From contig CM055098.1 of NCBI GenBank assembly GCA_029204225.1, positions 2,913,106-2,977,105 of the forward strand: DNA of 64,000 nt, read 5' to 3'. Both the position numbers and the translations under genes were made by a program. The notes under the pieces were generated by a model. It saw only the letters and a list, made by a program, of their open reading frames with translations. It searched no databases and was not told where the DNA came from. Positions 45,142-58,925 of the stretch are shown here, piece after piece; position 1 is the stretch's first letter; each line of letters begins with the position of its first letter. This DNA is from Diphasiastrum complanatum (taxonomy: Eukaryota > Streptophyta > Lycopodiopsida > Lycopodiales > Lycopodiaceae).

Positions 45142-46738
45142 ATAATTCAGTTGCATTGGCTAGCATCTCTCATGAAAATGTAAACAATAATGCTATTATG
45201 TGGCATAGTCGATTTGGACACGTGAATACAAGGTCACTTTCCTATATGTGTTGCAATAATTTAGTTGATGGATTACATTTCCCTTCTTCATTGGATAGGA
45301 AATCTTTCTTTTGTGAATCATGCATCTATGGGAAGCACTCTAGAAGCAAGTTTTCCAAATCACATTCCATTAAAACAAAGCATGTATTGGATCTTGTACA
45401 TAACGATCTTTGTGGTCCAATGCCAACTCCGTCCTTAGGAGATGCAATCTATTTTATCACTTTCATAGATGATTATTCTAGATGGTCTACAGTGATGTTC
45501 ATCAAGCATAAATCTGAAGCCATTGAATGCTTCAAGAGATTCAAGGCCATGGCTGAGACACAAACGTCTACAAAAGTGAAAGCACTCCGAACTGATGGTG
45601 GCGGCGAATACCTCTCTAACGAGATGTCCGATTACATGGCTAAACATGGTATTAGAAGACAGTTCACCATTTCCTATTCACCTCAACATAACGGGATTGC
45701 AGAAACGAAGAATCGAAACCTTCTCAACTCAGCCAAATCCATGCTACATCAATCACATTTATCTGTGAAGTTCTGGGCAGAAGCTATTGCCACAACTTGT
45801 TACTTACAGAGCAGATCCAGTACCAAAGTCGTCAACAACAAAACTCCTTATGAAGTTTGGCATAGACACAAGCCTAGTGTGTCAGCCATTTAAAAATCTT
45901 TGGTTGTATATGTCTTGTTCACATTCCTAAACAGCTTAGGAAGAAGCTGGATCATAGGACAAATAAATGTATAATCATGAACATAAAGCTTACAAAGTTT
46001 ATGATCCATCCACCAATGTAGTATTTGTCTCTAGGGATGTAATATTTCAAGAACATACATACTATGATTTCAAACAACCATCGATAAACGATGCTATGTC
46101 ATTTCATCATATTTTACGTAGCATGGATTCTTCCAACGTTGATGTTCCTTCTACAGAGCATGCATCTATAGCTACAGAAGCCGAGCAGCCGACAGTACAT
46201 GTCATTAGACCAGACCAAGCCAGCTCGAGCATATCTGGAGAAATTCAAGAAGAAGCATCATCGCATCCTGATCAACCAAACATCCATAGATCCTCACGGA
46301 CTTGGACAGTTCCTGAGAGGTATACACCTTAATCATTCTGGACTTCATCAGAAGAACCAGAGAGCCTAGCCGAAGCAATTAACTCCAAGAATGTTGTGAA
46401 GTGACAAGAAGCTATGGAAAGTGATTACAACTCACTTTCGATGAACCAAACCTGGACACTAGTCGACTTCCCCACTCACAAGAGAGTTATCGACAACAAG
46501 TGGATCTTCAAGAAGAAGATCAACTCTGATGGTTCCATTGCTAAATGGAAAGCACGACTGGTGGCTAAATGATTCACTCAAGTCCAAGGAGTGGATTATC
46601 AAGAAAATTCCAGTCCTATCATCAAGATGTAGACAATTAGGGCTCTGATTGCGTCAGCAGCCGCAGAAGACCTCGAAATGCACCAAATGGATGTCAAGAC
46701 ATCATTTCTCAACAACAACGTCAAGGAAGAGCTGTACG
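45142..46738 (+). pseudogene. Copia integrase to mid-RT, inverted segment
   Basis: The plus strand gives the zinc region WHSRFGHVNTRSL with CESC, and the integrase core with all three acidic residues visible: VHNDLCGPM, LRTDGGGEY and the E in NGIAETKNRNL. A frame break near 45893 leads to the hinge (VYDPSTNVVFVSRDVIF, IHRSSRTWTVPERYTP) and RT start (NQTWTLVDFPTHKRVIDNKWIFKKKIN, KWKARLVAK), with several stops, ending at FLNNNVKEELYV at 46738. Confidence 0.87.
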
Positions 46739-47045
46739 TAAAGATTTCCTACTCTAGTACATGTAGTCAGAGTAGTATCTTCATCCAAGATTGTACATTG
46801 TTCAGATGAGAAAGTAACAGTGTAGCCCTCATCGGTTATCTTAGAAATTGACAACAAGTTCTTTGACAACCGAGGTACGTGAAGAACATTGGTGACATAA
46901 ATAGAAAGATCATTTTTGAACGCGATCTTGATTGTCCCTTTGCCTTCTGCAGATATGGTGCTTGAATCTCCGAGGTTGTGCACCGTTTTGGATGTCGTAA
47001 GGACATGAAGGAAGCTAATTACATTGTCAACTAGCCATGCAGAGA
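46739..47045 (-). pseudogene. Copia protease and pre-integrase
   Basis: The minus strand encodes VHNLGDSSTISAEGKGTIKIAF, LHVPRLSKNLLSISKITDEGY and TTCTRVGNLY, typical of the region after the copia protease active site. The usual WLVDSG motif reads WLVDNV, so the catalytic pocket is altered. Confidence 0.8.
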
Positions 47046-47189
47046 TTCTGAGATTTATGTCAGAGATTTGTCTCCAGACAGTTAACCTAGTAGATTTGCG
47101 GTAAAAGGTGGAAAAAAAAGCCACTTTGTTAAGTTGAGCTAAAATCACCGTTTCTCCACGGAATTTCATTATTGAACACTCTACAGACT

Positions 47190-50100
47190 TGGTATCAGTA
47201 GGGTGACCCTGCTTCAGGCCTCAGATCATGCTCAAATCGATCCAAAAACGAAATTGATCAAGCAAGAATCAGTTTGGGGAGGCGCGGCCATAGACAGGGA
47301 GGAGCATGGAGTTCACGCATGACGAACGAGGGCAACAGCTTAGCGTTAAAAAGTGTATAGCGGCCCCAAGAAAGGGTTTCGGCACACAGGAGTGAATGTG
47401 ACCATAGGATTGGACTCCTATTGGACCAACGGCCGTGATAGATTGCTCAGGGAACAATCTGGACCACAAGATCGTAGTGGACCATTGGATGAAATGGAAA
47501 AGGTCTTGAAGGGTCTTGAAGTGCATTTTGGCCTTCAACTTCATTAAAAATTTTCATACTGAAAGTTGAGTTGGGTCCCTTCACAAGTGAAGAGTGAAGT
47601 TTCTTCAAAGTGAATAAACAATTTAAAAACAAGAAAAATCCCTATTTTGGGTCATTTGCCCGTTTTGACCCAAACGAAAGGCTATAACCTCCAAACGAAG
47701 GGCACCCGGACTATATCTGCAAGTACGGTACAAAAAAACAGAGTGATTGCAGTGGAAAAAGTGTTCGGAGTGCGCCAAAAGTTATTTCACCATTCCTCTG
47801 GGCACGTAGTTGGAAGTTGATGACTGAGTGCATATCGGAAGGCGACGCCGATTTGGTTTTCAAATTGGTGGAAAAGCGGCGAGTGGCCTGGTAAGGGAAA
47901 AAGTGCAGGTCATTATTTTCAACTTCTGACATCGCAGTTGGCCTCGACATATTGCTTTTAGCCTACGACAGAAGTTTCAAGCAATTTTGCGATGTCACTT
48001 GAACTTGGGAAGCCTCAAATTGATGAAAAAATTGGAGATGGTAACAAGATTGCCTACTACAGAATTGAAATCGATGTGCGAATCATGTGTATATGGGAAG
48101 CAGCATCGAGAGAAGTTCAATAAAGGTGGTGTTGCAAGAGCAAAGAACATCCTGGATTTAATCCACACAGATTTATGCAGGCCTATGAGGAACATGTCCT
48201 TAGGTAAAGCCTTCTATTTCATGACCTTTATTGATGATATGTTACGTAAGACGTGGATCTACTTCTTGAAGAAGAAATCGGATGCATTTGACAATTTCAA
48301 GACCTTCAAAGCATTGGTCGAAAATCAGACAGGTAGGAAGATCAAAGTCCTAAGATCAGATAGTGGAGGTGAGTACAAGTCTAATGACTTCAATGATCTT
48401 TGTGATCAATGTGGGATTAAAACACAATTTACACAAGCTCATACTCCTGCTCTCAATAGTGTAGCTGAGCGCAAGAATCGTACAATTGTAAAGAGTGCCA
48501 GATCTATGCTAGTTGAGATGAAACTCCCAAAAGATTTTTGGTCAAAAACATGTAGTACGACAGTCTATCTTCAAAATAGAAGTCCTACCATTGCCATACC
48601 AAAGATAACACCTGAGGAAGCATCCACGAAGAAGAAGCCAAAGGTGAACCACTTGCGAATCTTTGGATGTAAGGCCTTTGTACACATTCCTAAGGAAGAG
48701 AAACATAAACTTGATGTGAAAGCTATCAAGTGTATATTCCTAGGATATGATGAATGTGTGATGGGCTATAGATGTTTTGATCCAGTGGAAAACAAAATCC
48801 ATGTAAGCCGTGATGTTATCTTTGATGAATCCAAGATCTATGAAGACAAGGATGCTGAGAAGATAGATACATCTAGCGGGAAAGATGGTATAGTGAGGAT
48901 ACCTCCTGATGATGATCCATTCATTGACCTTCCAAGTGATGAACATGAGGATGCATCTCAAGATACTACTACTCAACCCCAAGAAACAGGTTGGAGAGGT
49001 AGAGATAAACCTTTTGGTGCAAAAAGGATTGAAGTTGCAGGTGACAAACACAAGGAGAAGGACGTACCGTGGGATACTTTTTCACCAAGAAGTCGATCAC
49101 CTCAGACCTTTGCGCCAGTATGTAAGTGGAATACTCTACGACTACTTGTTGCTTTAGCTTCACATTTTGGTTGGCCTTTGCATCAAATGGATGTGAAGAA
49201 ATCTGCTTTTCTAAATGGTGAGTTAGAAGAAGAGGTGTTTATGGATCAACCTGAAGGCTTTGTAGCAAAGGGACAGGAAAATAAAGTATGTCACTTGAAG
49301 AAAATGCTTTATGGTCTGAAACAGGCACCACGTGCGTGGTATAGCAGGACTGATGCCTACTTTCGTTCAAAGGGGGTGGTGAGAACACATTATGATCCAA
49401 ATCTATATGTCTTATGCTTTGATGGTATGGTTGCTTTGATTTCTCTTTATGTTGATGACTTGATTATGACGAGAATTAATCAAGAGATGATAGATATGAT
49501 CAAGAAAGACCTCATGGAACAATTTGAGATGACAGATCTCAACCTAATGCATTATTGCCTTGGAGTAGAAGTGTGGCAAAAAGGACACGAAGTGGGTTTA
49601 ACACAAGTGAAGTATGTCAAAGAGTTGTTGCACAGGTTTAGGTTGCAGGATTGTAAACCAGTGAATATTCCTATTGAACCAGATAACAAGCTTTCTAAGC
49701 TTGATGAGTCACAGTCATTTGATGCTACATTGTATAGGCAATTAGTAGGGAGTTTGATTTACCTTACCACAAATGCAGATATATGCTATGTTGTTGGCGT
49801 TGTAAGTCAGTTTATGGCAGCACCTACGGAAACGCATTGGAAGGCAGCTAAACGCATTTTGCTTTATGTGAAAGGCACTTCAGATTATGGCTTGATTTAC
49901 AAAAAGCATGATGGTGTACCTGAGTTGTGTGGCTATGTGGATGTGGATTGGGGAGGTGACTATGATGATCGTAGATCCATCACAGGGTATGTATTCCAAT
50001 TTTGTGCTGGTCTAGTAAAAGGCAAAGTACAATTGCTCTATCCACCACATAAGCAGAATATAAGACAATGTGGGTGAGACAAATCTTGGAAGAAGTTGGC

Positions 50101-50353
50101 ATGAAGCAGAAAAATCCCATGACATTACATAGCGACAGTTAGAGTGGCATTCAGCTAGCAAAGAATCCAGTGTTCCATGCGAGAACTAAATGAGATTCAG
50201 TATCACTGTATACGTGAGAGGCTGCTGAGTCGTGAAATTCATGTTGTTCATTGTAGCACAGAAGAACAACTAGCTGATATTTTCACTAAGCCACTTGTTG
50301 GAGAAAAGTTTGATAAGTTTAGATCAAAGCTTTATGTACTTAAAGTTTGTTGA
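47190..50353 (+). pseudogene. Copia element with 696-codon pol ORF
   Basis: A plus-strand ORF at 47987-50077 starts inside pre-integrase (HLNLGSLKLMKKLEMV, CESCVYGK) and holds an integrase with D, D, E visible (LIHTDLCRPM, LRSDSGGEY, NSVAERKNRT), hinge, RT with MLYGLKQAPRAWY and SLYVDDLIM, and RNase H. Between IEVAGDKHKEKD and TFAPVCKWNTLRLL the first part of RT (the KWVYK and RLVAKGF blocks) is missing, in frame. After 50077 RNase H continues in broken frames to LADIFTKPLVGEKFDKFRSKLYVLKVC and a stop at 50353. Gag and protease are absent. A TGGTATCAG at 47190-47198 may be what remains of the PBS. Confidence 0.87.
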
Positions 50354-51396
<1,043 letters not shown>

Positions 51397-51814
51397 TGAT
51401 GCTAGCTGGGCATCTCTCAAGGACGACTGCAAGAGTGTCTCAGGAGGATGTACCATCACGTCAGGAGCATCAATTCTCTAGGTCAGCAAGAAGCAGACCA
51501 TTGTGGCTCAGTCATCTTGCGAAGCAGAGTACGTAGCAACAAAGATGGCCAATGAGATTATTTGGCTCAAACAGTTCCTTGCTGGGAGAAATGAGGAATG
51601 AACCTCTAGTTTTGCAGATGGACAACACATCTGCAATACATTTGACAAAAGATCCTATGTTTCACTCAAGGACGAAACACATTGCAATCAAGTACCACTT
51701 GATAAGGGATCTGATCGAGAAGAAGACGTTGCAAACTACTTTCATTGGAACGAAGGAGATGGTTGCTGACATTTTCACAAAGGCCTTAGACAAAGGTCTG
51801 TTTGAGAAATAGAG
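51397..51814 (+). pseudogene. Copia RNase H C-terminus, split by gypsy
   Basis: The plus strand encodes DDCKSVSGGCTITSGASIL, a stop, KKQTIVAQSSCEAEYVATKMANEIIWLKQFL, then after a frameshift MDNTSAIHLTKDPMFHSRTKHIAIKYH and MVADIFTKALDKGLFEK followed by TAG. The rest of the C-terminus (RSSLGVIKLT) lies beyond the gypsy element at 59761. Confidence 0.85.
51810..51814. repeat. Target-site duplication TAGAG, left copy
   Basis: Identical to 59758-59762 and directly abuts the LTR terminus TGTAGCGG at 51815. Confidence 0.95.
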
Positions 51815-52073
51815 TGTAGCGGCCTTGGTTCACCTGTCACGCATAGATTCGTTCCCAAGGGAATAGTGCTTCCCTTGCGAAGTTAGCTTGCAAATCCTAC
51901 TCTAACCACACCTAGATTAACCACATCTAACTATCCACCCTAGCATGAGAAGGAAGAATAGATTACAATGGGGGAGGTGCTTACATCCTATCCTCTCTAC
52001 TCTCTTAGAAATCATTAACAACATGCAAGTAGAGAGAAGAAGCAAATGGAAATCAAATACAAAATGCAAAAAC

Positions 52074-52155
<82 letters not shown>

Positions 52156-52640
52156 AGGAAGCAAGGATGTTCAAATCTCATTTGGGCATAATCTCCTCCT
52201 CCTATTGAACATGGAAATATGGTACAAAGGGTGCCTTTTTATGGATGGGGAAGGCCCTTGCCCCTTTCTCCTATTGGTTAATTACAATGGCAAGGATCCT
52301 AATCCAAGCCTCCTAAACTAACACAAAATAAATCTAATGGTTCTTTAAGAAAGCACAAGGGCACTCACATGATTCATGTGAGTTCTAATTTGGGCCCTTT
52401 TAGCTTTTTTATTAACAACTTGACTTAGGGCCTCTAATGCCATTTAGGCCCCTAGTCACTTTTTCCTAATTCTACAAGTTCTACAAAACCAAATTGCGTG
52501 CTCATTGGGTTGGGCTTATACACGCAGGAAGCCAGTGCCCTCGCACTTATTGCTCTACATGTACAGTGTATTGTGGTGGGGCCCACTTGGTAAGCTTAGC
52601 CAGTAGTACTCTAGTGGCGGGACCCAGTAAGTGCCCAACA
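51815..52640 (-). repeat. 3' LTR of gypsy element
   Basis: 826 bp from TGTAGCGG to GCCCAACA. It contains a (GA)n run at 52076-52152. The adjacent PPT identifies it as the 3' LTR. Confidence 0.95.
52076..52152 (+). repeat. (GA)n microsatellite inside LTR
   Basis: A 77-bp run. The matching run in the other LTR is 58 bp. Confidence 0.97.
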
Positions 52641-52653
52641 GTATCCCCCACCT
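52641..52653 (-). other. Polypurine tract of gypsy element
   Basis: The minus strand reads AGGTGGGGGATAC immediately before the 3' LTR. Confidence 0.85.
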
Positions 52654-52815
52654 AAATAGGTGACGGTCCCACAACACCTGCCTGTGCTTGTTGTGGAAGA
52701 AGGCTGTCGACACGCTTATTGCGGATGATGGAGTGCGTTAGGAAAAGGGTGGATAAAGATTGCTTACGTAAAACCTGAGGCTTTATTCGATGATGGGGAG
52801 CCTATCCTAAACTCT

Positions 52816-53554
52816 TCAAGAAGTGTTTGGGAAGGCTGGTGACGACCAGTACTTGTGTAACCAGCTACCATTGATGGGCGTAGCAAACGATGTCCCATCC
52901 ATTGTTTCTAAAGTCACTGCCCCTTGCAATAAGATGTCAGTGATGCGATAAGGGCCTTCACCAGTGAACTTCAGCTTTCCTTTGATGACTATCTCCACTG
53001 GGCATCTGAAGCGTACAATGATATTTTCGTAAAGGAACTTCGCGGTGGACCTAGCATTTGCTACACGCACTGCTTTGGCTTCAACACACTTTGTGAGATA
53101 ATCTGTAGCCACGATAATATATCGGGCTTGGGTACTGTGAGTGACTGGGTGAATAGGGCCGATGTAATCAAGTCCCCATGGGCTTCTCAAATGGTGCTTG
53201 AGCCAATACATGATGTAACGGCTCATAATTTGCCTTCGTTGGTCTACGCGCTCTCTGACATACATCACATTGCTTGATATATGCCTCAATATCCTTGTGC
53301 ATTGTTGGCCACCAATAGCCGGATTGTAGAATCTTGCATACTGTTACATCTGCTGTGAAGTGTCTGCCTCCCATTGCTTCATGCGAGAGAGACATTATCT
53401 GACTTGTCTCATGGGGCAAAATACAACGACGAATGATATTATCCGCCCCTCTTTGATATAGTTGGCCAGCAATTAGCTGATATGGACGAGCTTTAAGTAC
53501 AAGTTTCCGCTGTTGTGCCTTGGATAGTGACCGATCTGGTTGGCCGTTCATCAA
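52816..53554 (-). pseudogene. Gypsy integrase with core deletion
   Basis: The zinc-binding end (HEAMGGRHFTADVT...CDVCQRARRP) and the first catalytic Asp block (LDYIGPIHPVTHS, VATDYLTKCVEA) are present, with frame breaks. After FRCPVEIV the frame jumps to IKGKLKFTGEGPYRI, the C-terminal region. The segment with the second Asp and the Glu is gone. The enzyme cannot be active. Confidence 0.85.
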
Positions 53555-53709
53555 TACTCAACTATGTCTGCGGCCCAATCGGGTACGTCATCCACATAAA
53601 ATAAAGCAGCATCCGGTAACTCATCATCAGGTTGGGGATCCTTCTATGTTGATTTGATTCGAGATACATGATCAGCCATATGATGTTGCTTGCCTTTGCG
53701 TACCACTAT

Positions 53710-54120
53710 TCAAAAATCGAACTCCAACAACAAGAGTAACCATCTAGTGATTCTCCCTGTGTTGCAAGTTTTGTTGACTAGGTAGAGCAAAGGTTGATGA
53801 TCAGTGTAGAATGCAAAATGAGTTGCCATAAGATAATGGCAAAACTTCTTGACCACAAATATCATCGCCAAGGCTTCTCGCTCTGTCGTTGAATAGTTGA
53901 TTTTAGCATCGTTGAGTTGTCGGCTAGCGAAGCGAATAGGAAAGTCTTTCTTGTACTCACCTGGCTGGGTCAAAATTGCTCCTGTAGCATACTTTGATGC
54001 GTCGGTATGCACATGAAACTCAATTGTCCAATTGGGAGGCCATAAGATTGGTGCAGATATAAGTGCTTCCTTCAACTTTTGGAAAGCTTGTAGGGCTTCC
54101 TCTGTCCAATGTGGATCAAA
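53710..54120 (-). pseudogene. Gypsy RNase H
   Basis: FHVHTDASKYATGAILTQPG, IRFASRQLNDAKINYSTTEREALAMIF and FAFYTDHQPLLYL are the usual gypsy RNase H blocks with the catalytic D, E and D visible. A frame change separates it from RT. Confidence 0.87.
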
Positions 54121-54284
54121 AAATTGTCAACTTGTAGATAGGACGTGCCAAATCCGCAAAGAATAGAATGAAGATTCAGTAGTAATTGACATGTCCCATA
54201 AATACATAAACTCCATGAATTGTTGTTGGAGGTGGAAGATCCATAATAATACGTATCTTAGACAGATCAGTGGTGATATCGTGT

Positions 54285-55157
54285 CTAGATACAATATGGC
54301 CTAGGATAAGACCATGTGTGAAATATGCAACATTGTATAAGCACTTTCTCTAGCTGAGATAAGTGTTCATCATTAAATCCGTGCACGCAAAGATCATCCA
54401 AGAAGATCTCTAGGAACTTCTGTAAATGGTCCTTGAATGCCTTTTGCATGACGCGCTGAAAAGAGCTAGGGGCATTACAAAAACCGAATGGCATGACCTT
54501 GTAGGCATATGTACCCCATTCAGTAGCAAATGCAGTCTTGTGTTGATCCTTCGGTGCAATCTTCACTTGGTTGTAGCCACTGAAGCCATCCAAAAAACTA
54601 TAGGCTTCCGCTCCAGCTACTCGATCCAAGATGCTTTCTGTGAATGGTAAGGGAAAGTGATCCTTCCGCGTCGCAGCATTAAGTGCCTTCAGATTGACAC
54701 AAATCCGCATTTTGCCATTCTTCTTGGGAACAATGACTATGGGTGACACCCATTATGTGTGCTCGATTTCATAAATGAAATCGGCATCAAGCAACTTCTG
54801 CAACTCTTGCTTGATTAGCTCGGTGTAGTTTGGGTTGCAGCGGTAATATCGGCTCACCATTGGCGTTGCTCCTTTGACCAAAGGTATGGTGTGTTGGACT
54901 ACAAACGATGGAGTTTTTTTTAAATCTTTGTAAGACCACGCAAAGCAGTCTTTATACTCCATCAATAACTTCTGCAGTTGGGTGAATTGTGAGGGCGTGA
55001 GTTGTGCTCCCACATGAACAATTTTGTCTTCATCTCCTGACTCTGCTAGATACATCAGTTGAGTGCGAGCCAGTCCCTCGTAGACTTGTTCTTCTTTTTT
55101 CTGATTTGCATCAGGTTCCCGTTGTGCTTTCAGCATCATGATCACCACGTCGTCCAA
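54285..55157 (-). pseudogene. Gypsy reverse transcriptase
   Basis: The upstream linker (FAWSYKDLKKTPSFVVQHTIPL) and finger domain lead to a stop near 54752, then VSPIVIVPKKNGKMRICVNLKALN, FPLPFTESILDRVAGAEAYSFLDGFSGYNQ, VMPFGFCNAPSSFQRVM and the catalytic FLDDLCVHG. The LNAAT...FLDG pattern places it with Tat/Athila elements. A frameshift follows at about 54300. No protease was seen between gag and RT. Confidence 0.9.
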
Positions 55158-55175
55158 GGTATAACTCTTGAAGTT

Positions 55176-57319
55176 TTATGGCACATCATGGACTGGTGCC
55201 TTACTCATTTCTTCCTTCAAAAGGTTGATCTTAGCACAATTCGTGAGTGATATCTTGTGCATTGCTTCTGACATTCCTGAAGCTGATGTCGAAGCTTGGT
55301 CGAATGACCCTTGAGCATGCGATTCAGCAACTTTCTTCTTGCCTTGTATATTGTTGTTGGTTGTTGCTACTTCTTTACTTGTTATCTTCTGTTGAGGTCC
55401 TTTAACATTCGCCACATGGTTCTGAATGTCTTCATCCATTGTTGCTATAGCCTCTTCGGGTAAATCGCTCCACTTGATCACCTGATTGTATCTTTGCTTT
55501 TGTCGATTTTTCTTTGGTACAGGTGCTTTCAATGGTGGCATCTTGGAGACTTTAGCATGTTGAGATTTCTGAGGCAGTTGAGTTGATATTCGTTGAACTC
55601 CATAACGTTAGAATCCATGTGGTGTAGGATTTGCTCATCTGTCAGCTCAGCTTCCTTGTCATAGGACAATGCATATTGCCAAGGAACTAAATCATCTTTG
55701 ACAGGTTTCGGAATAGGTTCCGGTGACAGCCATGCTACGTTTATCATGTTCACCCCCTTGCGCTTTTGTGCTCGTGTAACAGCTAACACTGGAACGTTAC
55801 AATAGGGAAGTCTCCTTGGTATAGTTGAGTGTGGAGTTGTGCTTGGGCCTACTGATTGAACTGCAATCCAATTCAATGGTGCACTAGTGCTGGCTCTCAA
55901 TGGACAATTCTTGTAGCAATGTTCACATCGACACTCGCGGCATAAGGGCATATAAATTCCTTTGTTTGGACATTCAACAATCCTATGTCCTTCTCCGCAT
56001 CCATAACATCCATATAATCTGCCCCCTTGACGTTGTGGCTGTGCAGCGTATGTGGCATAGTACTCATTAATAGTAGGATCGATGAATGGTTCATCAGGTC
56101 CATACCATTGTTGCATTTCTTGTTGGAAAAATGTTTCAGCTTCTGCCGCCGTGAGATTCACCTGGGCTACTTGAGGATTATTTGGCCTTGGTGGTGCTGG
56201 TAGTGCCATTCTTTGTTGTTGAGGGCCTGGTCCAAGCCTTGGTGCTGCATTAGGTGCTCCTTGATGGTAAGCATAAGAGGTCTGGAATTGAGCTCTCTTT
56301 TGCTGTATGATCCATGGGTTGTAGGGGCAATACGTAGTGTCGTGCGAGGACGCATTGCACAGATGACAATATATGTGCATTAGTTTTAAATTCTATTTCA
56401 GTACCGGACACTCATTGGAAGTGTGATTATGGGTACAAATGGGACACCAAACATTGTCTCGTCGAGGATACTGCTGCTGATAAGGATCTGGTTGTGGTGC
56501 TGCAGTATTATGAAGAGCCTTCAGTTTTTGGTCAAATTGGACTGTGAGCTGCTCCATCTACTGCTTATGTAACTTCGTGATATGTTCCATCATCGATTCA
56601 TTGGACAAGCTCATAGAGGGTGAGGTTGATGCAATTGAAGGAGTTGAAGCATGAAGAGATGTAGTTCCTGGTGTAGAATCATCATCTGATCCTTCATCTT
56701 CTTCTCTCATTGCATCTTCCATAGCTTCGTGCAATGTGGCATATTGCTCCCGTCCTTTCAGCTCTCGTCGGATGCTTCTAGATAGTCCCGCTAGGAGCCA
56801 CATAATGACTGCATGATCAGGAGTAAGCTCCACATTACACTCGGATCTCATGTGTTTGATCCGTTCAATGTAGTCTCTGACCCTTTCTCTTTTTCCCATC
56901 TTGATTTTGCTAAGTAAGAGGAACGAGTTTTCAAAAAACTTCCGTGACTTAAATCTGGTGATTAAAACTGCTTTTACCACTTTCCAGTCTGTTCGTTCTT
57001 GTGTCGTCTGATTGAAAAACCAGTCTAAAGCCACTCATGTCAAGGACATTGGAAATAACTTCAGTTTCTCTGCTGGGGTGGTTTCACCATAGATCTCACA
57101 TGCTTGCCCATAGATCTGCAAGAATCTGATAGAATCTGTGGATCCATCAAATTTGGGCGATTTTAATCTGGGAGATCTTCTGATTGCTTGTAGAGGTACC
57201 GCTGGAATATGAATATCTTGATCCATTGGATTTGGCTGATTTGGTCGGATCTCTTCCGCTGCTGCTTGATGTAGCTCTAGATTCTCTGTAGGTAGTATTC
57301 TACCATATCTCAATCTCAT
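55176..57319 (-). pseudogene. Gypsy gag with several zinc motifs
   Basis: The minus strand starts at MRLRYGRILPTENLELHQ (57319), reads a stop after FPMSLT, continues with ALDWFFNQTTQERTDWKVVKAVLITRF, KMGKRERVRDYIERIKHMRSEC and LLAGLSRSIRREL, and then shows three Cys/His clusters: CPICTHNHTSNEC, CHLCNASSHDTTYC and CYGCGEGHRIVEC followed by CRECRCEHCYKNC. A further open frame (55541-55176) without a known motif separates it from RT. Two in-frame stops are present. Confidence 0.82.
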
Positions 57320-57539
57320 TCACTGTGCAAATTTGATACAATATGAAGGTATATGGCAACAATGAATCTAAGTGGATCTTGTTCGGGTAATGATCAGTGG
57401 TTAACGATTGGAAGGGATGAAAGGAACACGAATAACTAACAAATTTTACTGGATGACAATTGAAATGGTTATTGAGAGAGATGGATGGATGATGGCACAG
57501 ATTTGAATGGAGTTGATCACACACAAAAAAAATGGATGT

Positions 57540-58925
57540 TGTAACGGCGCAGTTGGCAACAATGGTGAGTGATAGATGGCCTCGATGGTGTCGGGGCGGG
57601 TGGGCCCCGACGTAGGGGTCTAAGGGACTACACTAGCCCCCAGCACTAAACGATATGACTTGTATAAGATTGACTTGTCACTAATAGTTTCAACAATTTT
57701 TTTGGATTTTCTTAACATAAATTTTTATCTGATTGATATATGTTTTATCAGAGTGTATTACCACTTTATGGAGCTCGAAAAAGGTTCTTTTTGGTGAAGG
57801 ATGGTTCAACGAAGGTTCTAAAAGCAATCTGGACGTGATTTGGACTAGGGACCTTCGCCACTATCCTTCTGATGGAGACTAACCTTTGCTGACTTGCAAG
57901 GAAGTATAGATCAATGATTAGAGGGCTGGCGAAGATTAGGCGAAGATTATCATGGTGAGAAATAGTCTGGCGAAGGTTCAGAATGCAATTTGGCACTTTT
58001 GAGAGTTGAAAACGTTCGCCAGACTAGTTATAGGTAATATTAACCGTTGCCCAATTCACAGATACTTCAAAACAATGTTTTATGACTATATTGAGCTCGG
58101 CGAAAATACTAGTGAGGGTTTATGAAGGCTGGCGAAGATTTATGAAGGTTGGCAAAGGTTTAAATTTTTCTCTGAGTACTGGGAATGTTCGCATGACCAC
58201 TTATTCTCAATATTAACCTTCGTCGACTTCATTGAAGCTAGAAAACATGGAAAAGTAGCTACTGACAAACTGGCGAAGGTTTACAATAACTACTTTTGTA
58301 GATATTGAAGTTGGCGAGGTTCTGATGGCAAATTCCTATATTTGGTGTCTAAGAACCTTCGCCAGAGACTGTACACTCAATATTAACCTTCGGCGACCTC
58401 CAAGATGGCTCTGAAGCTGAAAACGAAGCTGGGCGAAGGTTTTCTGGGGTGTTTTGGACTACTGTGAGATTCTGGACATTTTTTTACAAAGGTTTTTTCA
58501 TTTTTCTGGTTGTTTTTTGGAAATTTTGGCAAACTGGCTGGAAAATAACCTTCGCCTGACTAGTTGTAGGTACTGATGATGTGGCAGAATGTACTGCTAG
58601 GTGGGCAAAGGTTGGTTTGAGCAGATCAGAAAGTTATGAGGTCTAATAGGTGTTTTTTTGGCTCTTTTCTGGACAATTTATCAAAACTACATGGTTTTTT
58701 TCTGATTTTTCTGATTTTTAGGATTTATGGAAGGGATAGGGTGCTGGGATCTGATGTTTCTCACCTCTAAATCTCCCTCCACAGATCATACAAGCAACAA
58801 ATCATGAAAAAAACAACAAATCTAACCTCTACTCCACACTAAACTACCCCCACACATCCATTCCACAAGCAAAAATCACAAGATGAATGCATGCAAGCTA
58901 AAAAGCAAGAAAATGTTAATTTATT
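57540..58925 (-). other. Gypsy leader with GGCGAAGGTT motif cloud
   Basis: The stretch between PBS and gag has no coding sense. From about 57770 to 58620 it carries roughly twenty copies of GGCGAAGGTT, its reverse complement AACCTTCGCC or close variants (for example at about 57853, 57969, 58130, 58211, 58269, 58358, 58383, 58430, 58545). Confidence 0.75.

Larger units (their letters stand above)
44566..47169 (-). mobile_element. Copia relic with an inverted centre
   Basis: Protease/pre-integrase reads on the minus strand at about 47045-46739, integrase to mid-RT reads on the plus strand at 45142-46738, and the second half of RT reads on the minus strand at 45141-44614. Flipping the middle segment puts all domains in the normal copia order with almost no loss at either joint. 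LTRs were not identified. Confidence 0.75.
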
